DNA from: Acidimicrobiales bacterium
Lineage (GTDB): Bacteria > Actinomycetota > Acidimicrobiia > Acidimicrobiales > Acidimicrobilacustridaceae
DNA length: 64,000 nt
Direction: 5' to 3'
NCBI GenBank assembly: GCA_025455885.1
Contig: JALOLR010000008.1
Location: 238,011 to 302,010, forward strand
The number at the start of each line of letters is the position of its first letter. Position 1 is the stretch's first letter. The notes beneath the pieces were generated by a model. It did not search any database and had not been told where the DNA came from. It worked only from the letters and a program-made list of their open reading frames with translations. This document shows positions 17,464 to 28,501 of the stretch, in pieces. The position numbers and the translations under genes were made by a program.

Positions 17464-18741
17464 GTGACCCGCCGCACCACGACCTCCTCCCCGGGCGCCA
17501 CGCCCGCGCCCACTGCGACGGCGCCGCCGGTCTGGGGGACGGCCATGACCGCCGCCGGGTCGCTCGGGCTGGCCCCGCGCAGCGACTGGGCGCGGTGGGA
17601 GGCTGACGGGCGCCTGCCGCCCTCCGCCGACGGCGGCGGGTTCGGTGTCGACTTCGCCACCGACCTCGAGCTGCTCGCCTCGCTGGGCCTCACCAGCCTG
17701 CGCTGGGGCATCGACTGGTCGCGCCTCGAACCCCACCCCGGCCGGTGGGACGCCGACGCCGCCGACCTGGTGACCGAGGTGCTGCGCGCCGCCCGACGGG
17801 CCGGCGTGGAGGTGTGGGCCGTGCTCCACGAGGGCCCGTTGCCCGGGTGGTTCAGCGAGGACGAACGGGGCTTCGCCGACGATCGGGGCCGCGGGCTCAC
17901 CTGGCCCCGCCACGTCGACCGGGTGGCCGACGCGTTCGGTGACCTCGTGGCGGGCTGGGTGCCGGTGCTCGACCCGTTCACCCGTGCCGCCGAGGGCTTC
18001 GCGCTCGGCACCCGGCCACCCGGGCGCCGCGACGAGGGGGCCTTCCTCGAGCACCTCCGCGCCCTGCACCTCGTCGGGGTCGAAGCGTGGCGGCTGCTGC
18101 GCAGCGGCGACGCGCCGGTGGCGGCCTGTCTCGACCTCTCCCCCACCCACCCGGGGGTGCGCTCGCGTGAGCCCGACGAACGGGAGGCGGCCACGCAGCG
18201 GGCGCGCCGCCTCGAGCGGCTCCGCGCCGGGGTGTGGGTCGACGCGCTGAGCGACGGCCTCCTCGCCGTCCCCGAGCTCGGCGAGGTCGAGGTCCCCGGC
18301 CTGGCCGGCGCCTACGACGTCGTGGGGATCACCTACCGCGGGGGCACCACCGTCCACGCCGACGGCACCACGGGGCCGTACCCGGCCGACGCTCCGGTGA
18401 CCGCCGACGGCCACGCCCCGTGGCCCGAGGGGCTGGGTGTGGTCGCGCGCGACCTGCACGCCCGGCTGCCCGGCCGGCGGCTCGCCGTGCTCGGGACGGG
18501 GGTGACCGCCCGAGAGGACGACCGCCGCGCCGACGTCGCCGGCGCGACCGCCGCGGAGATCGAACGGGCCGTCGCCGACGGTGTGCCGATCGAGCTGGCG
18601 ATGTGGGAGACCGGCATCGACGGGTGGAACCCGGTCACCGGGCTGGAGGTGCCCGACGGGATCGTCGACCGGGCCCGCCACCCCCGGCCCAGCGCGGCCG
18701 TGCTGTCGGCGGCCGCCGAGCGCGCGAGGCTCGCCCGATGA
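17464..18741 (+). CDS. Glycoside hydrolase family 1-like protein, probable pseudoenzyme
   Basis: 425 residues with a GH1 barrel pattern: SLRWGIDWSRLEP (like FSISWSRI.P), VWAVLHEGPLPGWF (like TLHHFDLP.W) and RVADAFGDLVAGW before strand 4. Both catalytic glutamates are missing. The TFNEP motif reads PVLDP (D170 at the acid/base site) and the I-TENG nucleophile motif reads VLGTG (G344). The C-terminal strand still reads MWETGIDGWNPVTGLEV. It is therefore probably not a retaining glycosidase and may bind sugars or have another role. GTG start. Its stop overlaps rpiA by 4 nt, linking it to pentose metabolism. Confidence 0.75.
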   Translation: MTRRTTTSSPGATPAPTATAPPVWGTAMTAAGSLGLAPRSDWARWEADGRLPPSADGGGFGVDFATDLELLASLGLTSLRWGIDWSRLEPHPGRWDADAADLVTEVLRAARRAGVEVWAVLHEGPLPGWFSEDERGFADDRGRGLTWPRHVDRVADAFGDLVAGWVPVLDPFTRAAEGFALGTRPPGRRDEGAFLEHLRALHLVGVEAWRLLRSGDAPVAACLDLSPTHPGVRSREPDEREAATQRARRLERLRAGVWVDALSDGLLAVPELGEVEVPGLAGAYDVVGITYRGGTTVHADGTTGPYPADAPVTADGHAPWPEGLGVVARDLHARLPGRRLAVLGTGVTAREDDRRADVAGATAAEIERAVADGVPIELAMWETGIDGWNPVTGLEVPDGIVDRARHPRPSAAVLSAAAERARLAR

Positions 18742-19409
18742 GCGAACCATCGGCGCAGGAACGCGCCAAGGAGGCCGCCGGACGCCACGCCGCCGGCTAC
18801 GCCGCCGACGGGATGCGGGTCGGCCTGGGCACCGGCTCGACGGTCCACTGGACGATCGTCGAGCTCGGCGAACGCGGTCTCGACATCACGTGCACGGCGA
18901 CGTCCGTGCAGACCCACGACCTGGCGACGTCGCTCGGGCTGCGGGTCGTCACCCCCGACGAGATCGGTCGGCTCGACCTCGCCGTCGACGGCGCCGACGA
19001 GGTGGATCCGGGGTTCAACCTGACCAAGGGCGGAGGGGCGGCCCACACCCGGGAGAAGATCGTGGCGGCGATGGCCGACCGCTTCGTGGTGGTCGTCGAC
19101 GAGTCGAAGCTCGTGCCCGCCCTCGGGCCGTTCGGGACGCCGCTCGAGGTCCTCGACTTCGCCCCCGGCGTGGTGGCCACCGCCGTGCGGGCCCTGGGCG
19201 CGCACGACGTGACGACCCGCGATCGCCGCAGCGACAACGGCAACCTGGTGATGGACGCCCGGTTCGGGCGGATCGACGACCCTGTCGCGCTGAGCGCCTC
19301 GTTGTCGGCCGTCCCCGGCCTCGTCGAGCACGGGATCTTCCCCGGGTCGATGGTCGAACGGGTCGTGATCGCCGGGATCGACGGCGTCACCGAACGCGTG
19401 CGGGACTAG
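18738..19409 (+). CDS. rpiA: Ribose-5-phosphate isomerase A
   Basis: A 223-residue enzyme interconverting ribose 5-phosphate and ribulose 5-phosphate in the pentose-phosphate pathway. The signature stretches are GLGTGSTVHW (phosphate loop), AVDGADEVDPGFNLTKGGG (the Asp pair and Lys of the active site), REKIVAAMADRF with the catalytic glutamate, and DESKLVPALG. The ATG at 18738 overlaps the stop of the GH1-like gene (ATGA), which decides the start. Length is normal for RpiA. Confidence 0.95.
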   Translation: MSEPSAQERAKEAAGRHAAGYAADGMRVGLGTGSTVHWTIVELGERGLDITCTATSVQTHDLATSLGLRVVTPDEIGRLDLAVDGADEVDPGFNLTKGGGAAHTREKIVAAMADRFVVVVDESKLVPALGPFGTPLEVLDFAPGVVATAVRALGAHDVTTRDRRSDNGNLVMDARFGRIDDPVALSASLSAVPGLVEHGIFPGSMVERVVIAGIDGVTERVRD

Positions 19410-19436
19410 CGACCCGCCCTGACGCCGCCCGTCCGC

Positions 19437-20849
19437 TCAGCGGGAGCGGTACTGGGCGCGGGCGCCGACGGCGTCCTTGTTCAGCCGCTTCGAGAGGTGC
19501 AGCCCCTCGAGGACGAACTCGACGGCGCTGGCCACCACCGCCGGGGAGTCTTCGCCCCCGGTCAGGGCCAGCACCGGGCCCCGCAGGCCGGGGAGGTCCT
19601 CGAGCAGGTCGACGTAGTCGGCGGCGAGCACGTCCTCGCCGGCCTGCACGATGCGGTCGTCATCGAACGCCTCGACGATGTCGCGGAGCTGCTCGACGGC
19701 CACGTCCTCGCGGAACACCGAGAGCACCGCGGCCTTCAGGAGGTGCTCGACCACCTGCTCGTCACGACCGTCCTCGAGCGTCTCGATCTCGAGCTTGCCG
19801 GCGGTCGACGACGCCAGGGCCTCCAGGTCGGACACCCGCGGCACCACGTCGGTCTCCCCGTGGATCAGCGTCCGCCGGGCGGCGTTGGCCACCAACGTCT
19901 CCATGTTCGACACGGTGAGGCGCACCGACACCCCGGAGCGCTGGTTGACGTGGGGGCTCTGGCGGGCGAGCTGGCTCAACTCGGCGACGACCTCGGCCAT
20001 GTACTCGGGCACCACGACGCGCACGCCCGGCGCCTCGAGCGGGCGGACCTCCTGGCGGGCGATCTCCACCTCGGTGGCCACGTCGAGCGGGTAGTGGGTG
20101 CGGATCTGGGCGCCGAAGCGGTCCTTCAACGGCGTGATGATCCGGCCGCGGTTCGTGTAGTCCTCGGGGTTGGCCGACGCGAAGAGCAGGACGTCGAGCG
20201 GGAGGCGGACCTTGTAGCCGCGCACCTGGACGTCGCGCTCCTCGAGCACGTTCAACAGGCCGACCTGGATCCGCTCGGCCAGGTCGGGCAGCTCGTTGAT
20301 GGCGAAGATCCCGCGGTTGGTGCGCGGCACCAGGCCGTAGTGGAGGGTGAGCTCGTCGGAGAGGTAGCGGCCCTCGGCCACCTTGATCGGGTCGACCTCA
20401 CCGATCAGATCGGCGATCGACGTGTCCGGGGTGGCCAGCTTCTCCCCGAAGCGCTCGTCGCGGTGCACCCAGTCGAGGGGGGTGTCGTCGCCTTCGGTGG
20501 CCACCAGGTCGCGGGCGTGCCGGGAGACCGGGTGGTAGGGGTCGTCGTTGATCTCGGACCCGGCGACGATCGGCATCCACTCGTCGAGGAGTCCGGTGAG
20601 CGAACGGATCATGCGGGTCTTCGCCTGCCCCCGCTCCCCCAGGAAGATCACGTCGTGCCCGGCGAGCAGCGCGTTCTCGAGCTGGGGCAGGACCGTGTCC
20701 TCGTAGCCCAGCACGCCCGGGAAGAGCGCCTCACCCTCGCGGATGCGGGCGATGGCGTTGCCCCGGACCTCCTCCTTGACCGGGCGGCTGACCCAGCCCG
20801 AGGCCCGCAGCGCACCGAGGGTGGTGGGGCGGTCGGTCGAGTCGGACAT
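19437..20849 (-). CDS. ChlI/MoxR-like AAA+ ATPase
   Basis: A 470-residue AAA+ protein with Walker A GERGQAKT, a Walker-B-like GIFAINELPDL (Asn in place of the usual Asp, as in this subfamily), NVLEERDVQVRGYKVRLP and sensor region FASANPEDYTNRGRIITPLKDRFG. These are the marks of magnesium-chelatase-subunit-I-like ATPases. It should act with the VWA protein at 15419-17434. The ATG at 20849 has GGAGGGGAGG just upstream. A longer frame to 20882 lacks that support. Confidence 0.9.
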   Translation of the reverse strand: MSDSTDRPTTLGALRASGWVSRPVKEEVRGNAIARIREGEALFPGVLGYEDTVLPQLENALLAGHDVIFLGERGQAKTRMIRSLTGLLDEWMPIVAGSEINDDPYHPVSRHARDLVATEGDDTPLDWVHRDERFGEKLATPDTSIADLIGEVDPIKVAEGRYLSDELTLHYGLVPRTNRGIFAINELPDLAERIQVGLLNVLEERDVQVRGYKVRLPLDVLLFASANPEDYTNRGRIITPLKDRFGAQIRTHYPLDVATEVEIARQEVRPLEAPGVRVVVPEYMAEVVAELSQLARQSPHVNQRSGVSVRLTVSNMETLVANAARRTLIHGETDVVPRVSDLEALASSTAGKLEIETLEDGRDEQVVEHLLKAAVLSVFREDVAVEQLRDIVEAFDDDRIVQAGEDVLAADYVDLLEDLPGLRGPVLALTGGEDSPAVVASAVEFVLEGLHLSKRLNKDAVGARAQYRSR

Positions 20850-20955
20850 GGTGGTTCCTCCCCTCCGGAGCCGGTCGGCCACGGATGTCGAACGCGACTC
20901 ACGCTACCGCTGACACCCAGGGCTGCGTCCGCTCGGGGCGGGGTACGGTCCACCC

Positions 20956-23217
20956 GTGGTGCGACCCCCCGACCTCGACCTCTCGGGCACGTGGCGCGCC
21001 GCCCCCGCCGCCGACGAGGCGCTGCGCATCCGCTACGTCGACGACGACCTCGACGACTCCGGCTGGGAGCCCGTCCCCGTCCCCGGCCACTGGCGATCGG
21101 TGCCGGCCCTCGCGAGCTCCGACGGCCCCGTGCTCTACCGGACCCGGTTCTCGTCACCCACCGACATGGCCGGCCCGTCGGCCGGGACGGCCGCCGACGG
21201 CGACGACGGCCGGTCGTTCCTGGTGCTCGACGGGGTGCTGGCCGCCAGCGACGTGTGGCTCGACGGCGCCTACCTCGGCGACACGTCGGGGTACGTGGCG
21301 GCCCACGCGTTCGAGGTCACCGATCTCCTCCGGGCCCGCGGCGAGCACCTCCTCGCCATGGAGGTGTGGAACGGGCCCGTCGGACCGGGACGCACCCGCG
21401 ACCTGACCGGTGCGCTGGGCCGCTCGGCGCTCACCGGCGAGCACCACAACGTGGGGGGCATCTGGGGCGCGGTGACGATCGCCCGCACCGGGCCGGTCCG
21501 CCTGCGCCACAGCCGGCTGCGGTGCCCGACCGCCTCGCCACGACGAGCCGTGCTGGCCCTACGGGCGGTGCTCGACACCGGCGACCCCCGTGTCGTCACC
21601 CTGCGCACCTCGGTGCGCCTGGCGGTGGGCGAGGACGGCACGGAGCGACCCGGCGTCGAGCCCGAGATGGTCGTCGAGCGCGACCACCCGCTGGCCGCCG
21701 GCGAGAACCGGGTCGAGTGGACCGTCACCGTCCCCGACCCGGCGCTCTGGTGGCCACGGGCTCTCGGCGGACGACCCCGCTACGACGTGACGCTCGAGGT
21801 GGTCGTCGACGACGAGGTGAGCGACCGCCGCAGGTGGCGCACCGGGCTGCGCGAGGTGCGCCTCGACGACTTCGTGTGCCACGTGAACGACGAACGGCTG
21901 TTCCTGAAGGGCGTGTCGCTCGGCCCGACCCGGCAGCTCCTGGCCGAGGCGAGCCCCGCGCAGGTCGCCGAGGACGTCCGGCTCGTCGCCGATGCAGGGC
22001 TCGACCTCGTGCGCGTGCACGGCCACGTCGCCCGACCCGAGCTCTACGAGGCGGCCGACGACGCCGGGATCCTGGTGTGGCAGGACCTCCCCATCCAGTG
22101 GGGCGTGCAGCGGGCCGCCAAGGAGCCGGCGCGGCGCCTCGCCCGGGCCGCCGTCGACCGGCTGGCCCACCACCCCTCGATCGCGGTGTGGTGCGCTCAC
22201 CACGAGCCCTGGGTGGCCGATCCGGCGTCGCGCCGCAACGCCGATCGGCGCGACCGGCGGCGCCTGCGACGCCGCGCGATCACCGCCCAGGTGCTCCCGT
22301 CGTGGAACCGCAGCGTGCTCGACCGCTCGGTGGCCCTCGTCCTCGACAAGAGCGACGGGAGCCGCCCGGTGGTGGCCCACGCCGGCGTCTGGCCCCACCT
22401 CCCCCAGCTCGCCGGCACGTCCTCGCACCTGTGGGCCGGATGGCGCTGGGGGGACGTCGAGGCCCTCGCCCGCCTGCTGCGGGCGTGGCCCCGACTGGCC
22501 CGGTTCGTCGGCGAGTTCGGCGCCCAGGCCCCCGGGCCGGGTGCCGTCGACGCCCTGGCGGAGGCCGGTCCCTGGCCCGACCTCGACTGGCCGGCGGTAG
22601 CCGCCGCCACCGGGCTCGAGGCCGGAGAGGCGTTCCGCGTCGCCGACCCCGCCGCCCACGACGACGCCGCCTCGTGGTGCGCCGCCCTCCAGACCCACCA
22701 GGCGGAGCTGGTCCGCAGCCACGTCGAGACCCTGCGCCGGCTCAAGTACCGCCCCACCGGGGGATTCACCGCCTTCGCGCTGGCCGAGCCGGCGCCCGGC
22801 ATCACCGCCGCGCTCCTCGACCACGAGCGCCGCGCCAAGCCGGCCTGGGCGGCGTTCGTCGCGGCGTGCGCACCGGTCGTCGCCGTCGTCGACCGCCCGC
22901 CCGACGAGCTGGCACCCGGCGTGGCCCTCGACCTCGCCGTGCACGTCGTCAACGACCTCCGCGACCCGGTCGCCCCGGTCCGGGTGCAGGCCACGGCCAC
23001 CTGGACGACGGCGCCCGCCGACGACGGGCCACCCGCCGTCACGGAAGAGACGCGTGGATGGGAGGGGGAGATCGCCGCCGACCGGGTCGCTCGCGTCGGC
23101 ACGCTGCACCTCGTCGTCCCGGACGACGCGACGGCGCTGCACCTCGCGCTGCGGTGGGAGGGGCCCGACGGCATCTGCGGCCACCGTCACCACCGGCGCG
23201 ACGTCCGGAGCCGCTGA
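20956..23217 (+). CDS. Glycoside hydrolase family 2, beta-mannosidase-like
   Basis: 753 residues. It has an N-terminal jelly-roll sugar-binding domain (LSGTWRAAP, VPGHWRSVP), an immunoglobulin-like domain, and the TIM barrel from about 305: LFLKGVSLGPTRQ, LDLVRVHGHVARPELYEAAD and GILVWQDLPIQW. The acid/base E417 is in CAHHEP and the nucleophile E520 is in FVGEFGAQ, spaced as in GH2 enzymes. No signal peptide is present, so it probably acts on small glycosides in the cytoplasm. The pattern is closest to beta-mannosidase/exo-glucosaminidase-type GH2. Substrate is uncertain. GTG start. It is divergent from the AAA+ gene. Confidence 0.85.
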   Translation: MVRPPDLDLSGTWRAAPAADEALRIRYVDDDLDDSGWEPVPVPGHWRSVPALASSDGPVLYRTRFSSPTDMAGPSAGTAADGDDGRSFLVLDGVLAASDVWLDGAYLGDTSGYVAAHAFEVTDLLRARGEHLLAMEVWNGPVGPGRTRDLTGALGRSALTGEHHNVGGIWGAVTIARTGPVRLRHSRLRCPTASPRRAVLALRAVLDTGDPRVVTLRTSVRLAVGEDGTERPGVEPEMVVERDHPLAAGENRVEWTVTVPDPALWWPRALGGRPRYDVTLEVVVDDEVSDRRRWRTGLREVRLDDFVCHVNDERLFLKGVSLGPTRQLLAEASPAQVAEDVRLVADAGLDLVRVHGHVARPELYEAADDAGILVWQDLPIQWGVQRAAKEPARRLARAAVDRLAHHPSIAVWCAHHEPWVADPASRRNADRRDRRRLRRRAITAQVLPSWNRSVLDRSVALVLDKSDGSRPVVAHAGVWPHLPQLAGTSSHLWAGWRWGDVEALARLLRAWPRLARFVGEFGAQAPGPGAVDALAEAGPWPDLDWPAVAAATGLEAGEAFRVADPAAHDDAASWCAALQTHQAELVRSHVETLRRLKYRPTGGFTAFALAEPAPGITAALLDHERRAKPAWAAFVAACAPVVAVVDRPPDELAPGVALDLAVHVVNDLRDPVAPVRVQATATWTTAPADDGPPAVTEETRGWEGEIAADRVARVGTLHLVVPDDATALHLALRWEGPDGICGHRHHRRDVRSR

Positions 23218-23369
23218 GCACGGTCGCGGACCGACGGCACCGACCGGTCCCGCCGGTTCGCCTCATCGCCGCACGCCTGGGTAGCGTTCACCTCGCTCGC
23301 AGGCGACAGGCGTGCTGCGCCGAGCGACCAGGCCCACCCGTCACCGGCTCTCGTTGGAAAGGCCCGCTC

Positions 23370-24149
23370 GTGACCGCAACCAAGGAACCGTCCGGGTTCC
23401 CGCCCGACATCACCTCGGAGCCGATCGCCCGACGCCAGAAGCACAGCTCCCTCGGCGTCGTCGACCTCTACCGCTCGGCGGTCGGCAAGAAGTGGGTGAT
23501 GGCCGTCACCGGCATCCTGCTCATGGGCTTCGTGTTCGCCCACATGGTGGGCAACACCAAGATGTACTTCGGCGCCGAGGACTTCGACTCCTACGCCGAG
23601 TTCCTCCGCCGCATCGCGTACCCGCTGCTGCCGGAGACGGCCTTCCTCTGGATCATGCGGCTCGGGCTCCTGGCGGCGTTCGGCTTCCACATCCACGCCG
23701 CCTACAGCCTGACCGTCCTCAACCGCAAGGCCCGCCCCGTCGGCTACCAGTCCCGCCGCGACTACATCGCCGTGAACTGGGCGAACCGTTCCATGCGCTG
23801 GACGGGCGTCATCGTCCTCTTCTTCGTCGTGTTCCACCTCCTCGACCTCACGTGGGGCACGACACCGGTGGCGACCGACGACTTCGTCTACGGCGAGGTG
23901 TACCAGAACGTCGCCTTCTCGCTGGACCGGTGGCCCGTCGCCGCCATCTACATCGTCGCCAACCTCGCCCTCGGCATCCACCTGTACCACGGCTCCTGGA
24001 GCATCTTCCAGAGCCTCGGGACGATGAGCGCGAAGTTCAACCCCCGCCACAACCCCCTGCGTCGTGGCTTCGCCCTCGCCTTCGCCATCGTCGTCGCCGG
24101 CGTCAACATCTCGTTCCCGATCGCCGTCCTCACCGGCGTCGTCGGATAA
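23370..24149 (+). CDS. sdhC: Succinate dehydrogenase cytochrome b subunit (SdhC, b558 type)
   Basis: 259 residues with five hydrophobic helices (for example [53 protein letters not shown]). Several membrane histidines, including H in [19 protein letters not shown] and IHLYHGSW, would bind two haems. It anchors SdhAB and passes electrons to quinone. One five-helix subunit replaces SdhC plus SdhD, as in the Bacillus-type enzyme, and there is no sdhD here. GTG start with GGAAAGG upstream. The frame is open for kilobases upstream, but that part is antisense to other genes. Confidence 0.93.
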   Translation: MTATKEPSGFPPDITSEPIARRQKHSSLGVVDLYRSAVGKKWVMAVTGILLMGFVFAHMVGNTKMYFGAEDFDSYAEFLRRIAYPLLPETAFLWIMRLGLLAAFGFHIHAAYSLTVLNRKARPVGYQSRRDYIAVNWANRSMRWTGVIVLFFVVFHLLDLTWGTTPVATDDFVYGEVYQNVAFSLDRWPVAAIYIVANLALGIHLYHGSWSIFQSLGTMSAKFNPRHNPLRRGFALAFAIVVAGVNISFPIAVLTGVVG

Positions 24150-24159
24150 GGGAGGTCCC

Positions 24160-26091
<1,932 letters not shown>

Positions 26092-26124
26092 CCCGCCGCC
26101 GGAGACCTGGAGCAGATCGCAACC

Positions 26125-26886
26125 ATGAACCTCACCCTCAAGGTCTGGCGGCAGGACGGGCCGAACGAGCCCGGCCACTTCGCCACGTACCAGGCATCGG
26201 ACATCAAGGACGAGATGTCCTTCCTCGAGATGCTCGACGTCGTCAACGAGAACCTCATCGCCGACGGCCACGAGCCCATCACCTTCGACAGCGACTGCCG
26301 CGAGGGGATCTGCGGCACCTGCGGGCTGATGATCAACGGCCAGGCCCACGGACCGCAGAAGGGCACGGCCACCTGCCAGCTCCACATGCGCAAGTTCCAC
26401 GACGGCGAGACCGTCACCATCGAGCCGTGGCGGGCGGCGGCGTTCCCGGTCATCCGCGACCTCATGGTGGACCGCAGCGCGCTCGACGCCATCATCGAGG
26501 CCGGCGGCTACATCACCGCCGACACCGGTGCGCCCCGTGACGCCAACGAGATCCCGGTGCCGAAGCCGGCCGCCGACACGGCGATGGACGCTGCGGCGTG
26601 CATCGGCTGCGGCGCCTGCGTCGCGGCCTGCCCGAACAGTGCGGGGCAGCTGTTCACCTCGGCGAAGCTGGCCCACCTCAACCTGTTGCCCCAGGGGCAG
26701 GCCGAGCGGTGGAAGCGCACCGAGGAGATGGTGGAGACCATGGAGATGTTCTTCGGGTCCTGCACCAACTACGGCGAGTGCCAGGAGGCGTGCCCGAAGG
26801 AGATCCCGATCGACTTCATCGCGCTGATGAACAAGGACTACGTGAAGGCCAAGTTCAAGAACCGCAAGCTCCTCGGCCAGACCTGA
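26125..26886 (+). CDS. sdhB: Succinate dehydrogenase iron-sulfur subunit
   Basis: A 253-residue electron-transfer subunit. It has the 2Fe-2S motif [10 protein letters not shown] plus a later Cys (TATCQLH), the 4Fe-4S motif [12 protein letters not shown] and the 3Fe-4S motif [12 protein letters not shown]. It sits between SdhA and the membrane haems. It is the last gene of sdhCAB, 33 nt after sdhA, and is followed by a strong hairpin. Confidence 0.97.
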   Translation: MNLTLKVWRQDGPNEPGHFATYQASDIKDEMSFLEMLDVVNENLIADGHEPITFDSDCREGICGTCGLMINGQAHGPQKGTATCQLHMRKFHDGETVTIEPWRAAAFPVIRDLMVDRSALDAIIEAGGYITADTGAPRDANEIPVPKPAADTAMDAAACIGCGACVAACPNSAGQLFTSAKLAHLNLLPQGQAERWKRTEEMVETMEMFFGSCTNYGECQEACPKEIPIDFIALMNKDYVKAKFKNRKLLGQT

Positions 26887-26911
26887 GCCCGGTCGACACC
26901 ACGAGGCGACG

Positions 26912-26941
26912 ACGGAGCCGGGCCCGCGGGCCCGGCTCCGT
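26912..26941 (+). terminator. Terminator hairpin after sdhCAB
   Basis: A perfect 30-nt palindrome (two 15-nt arms, ACGGAGCCGGGCCCG and its complement, no spare loop bases) beginning 25 nt after the sdhB stop. It is a very stable hairpin without a T-tract and should end the sdh transcript. Confidence 0.8.
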
Positions 26942-27055
26942 CGCGCCACCCCACCACCTCCGAGGTCCAGGGCGGGCAACGGTGGGACCTTGGACCCTGG
27001 TGGTCGCACGCGCGCGGCCCTTCGCCGGAGCCCGCCGCCGACCGACACTGAATCC

Positions 27056-28489
27056 ATGAGTGAGTCACTACAGGATTATGACGAGGACCGACTGGGCCGC
27101 CTCGAGCAGCGCGTGCAGACCGACCAGACCCGCATGGGCACGCTGAGCGTGTTCATCGGCCTGTTCGCCGCCACCGCGCTCCTGGCCAGCGCCGTGGGCG
27201 TGGGCCTGGGCATGCGAGCGGTCGACGAGAGCAAGGGCGGCGGAGGGGCAGGCGGCACGCAGACCATCGACGTGGAGATGGGCGAGTTCTACGTGACGCC
27301 GGCCTCGATCGAGGTCGCAGCCGGCACCGAGGTGATCCTCAACGTGACGAACGCCGGCACGATGCCCCACGACCTCAAGCTCGCCGGCGAGACGGGCACG
27401 GCGATGCTCGACGCCGGCGAGAGCGAGACGGTGAACCTCGGCGTGATCGATGCGTCCGCCCGGGCGTGGTGCACGGTGCCCGGCCACGAAGCAGCGGGGA
27501 TGGTGATGGACATCAACGTCGCCGGTGACAGCGGCGCCGCATCGGCCGGGATGGCCATGGCCGCCTCCAGCAGCTCCGGCGACGCCGCCAGCATCGACTT
27601 CAGCGCGTCGTCGGCCGCCGAGCTCACGCCGTTCGACCCGAACCTGCAGCCGGCTCCCGGCGGCACCGAGCACCAGATCACGCTCCGGGCGACAGAGACG
27701 GTCCTCGAGGTCGCCCCCGGCGTCACCCAGGAGATGTGGACCTTCGACGACCAGGTGCCCGGTCCGATCCTGCGCGGCAAGGTGGGGGACCTGTTCACGG
27801 TGACGCTCGTGAACGACGGGAAGATCGGCCACTCGATCGACTTCCACGCCAGCAAGGTGGCGTGGAACGACGAGATGCGCACCATCCAATCCGGTGAGTC
27901 GCTCGTCTACCAGTACAAGGCCGAGTTCGCCGGGATCTTCATGTACCACTGCGGAACGGCGCCGGCCCTGCACCACATCGGCAACGGGATGTTCGGGGCC
28001 ATCATCATCGACCCGGCCGACCTGCCGCCCGTGGACCGGGAGTTCGTCCTGGTGCAGTCCGAGCTCTACCTCGGCCCCGAGGGCCAACCAGGCGACCTGG
28101 TCAAGATGCAGGAGGACGCCTGGGACGCCGTGGTCTTCAACGGCTACGTGAACCAGTACAAGGACCACCCGATCCGGGTCGAGAAGGACCAGCGGATCCG
28201 AGTGTGGGTGCTCGACGCCGGCCCGAGCGAGAACTCCTCGTTCCACATCGTCGGCACCATCTTCGACACGGTCTTCAAGGAGGGCACCTACCTGCTGCGT
28301 CCGGGCAACACGAGCCAGGGCGGCTCCCAGGCGATGGACCTGCAGCCCGCCCAGGGCGGCTTCGTGGAGTTCACCCTCGCCGAGGACGGCCTCTATCCGA
28401 TCGTGACCCACAAGTTCTCGAACGTCGGCAAGGGGGCCCTCGGCCTCCTCCAGGCCGGCGAGGTGGCGGCCACCGCCGGCGGCCACTGA
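27056..28489 (+). CDS. nirK: Copper nitrite reductase with N-terminal cupredoxin domain
   Basis: 477 residues. An N-terminal membrane anchor (about 32-52) is followed by a plastocyanin-like domain with type-1 copper ligands H105, C139, H144 and M149. Then come two NirK cupredoxin domains: type-1 ligands H259, C299, H306 or H307, and M312; type-2 ligands H264, H298 and H452; and the catalytic pair D262 and H397. NirK reduces nitrite to nitric oxide outside the membrane. The added type-1 domain resembles the Hyphomicrobium-type arrangement and should relay electrons internally. The ATG at 27056 is the first start before the anchor. Other denitrification genes are not seen. Confidence 0.88.
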   Translation: MSESLQDYDEDRLGRLEQRVQTDQTRMGTLSVFIGLFAATALLASAVGVGLGMRAVDESKGGGGAGGTQTIDVEMGEFYVTPASIEVAAGTEVILNVTNAGTMPHDLKLAGETGTAMLDAGESETVNLGVIDASARAWCTVPGHEAAGMVMDINVAGDSGAASAGMAMAASSSSGDAASIDFSASSAAELTPFDPNLQPAPGGTEHQITLRATETVLEVAPGVTQEMWTFDDQVPGPILRGKVGDLFTVTLVNDGKIGHSIDFHASKVAWNDEMRTIQSGESLVYQYKAEFAGIFMYHCGTAPALHHIGNGMFGAIIIDPADLPPVDREFVLVQSELYLGPEGQPGDLVKMQEDAWDAVVFNGYVNQYKDHPIRVEKDQRIRVWVLDAGPSENSSFHIVGTIFDTVFKEGTYLLRPGNTSQGGSQAMDLQPAQGGFVEFTLAEDGLYPIVTHKFSNVGKGALGLLQAGEVAATAGGH

Positions 28490-28501
28490 CCCGAGGAAGC
28501 C

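Noticed and set aside
23285..23320. GTTCACC before sdhC as a PHO box
   Set aside because: Only one heptamer is present; no second unit occurs 11 nt away.
19497..24149. Very long plus-strand open frame upstream of sdhC
   Set aside because: It runs antisense to the AAA+ gene and in another frame of the GH2 gene. Only its last 260 codons (from 23370) look like protein. High GC makes long false frames common here.
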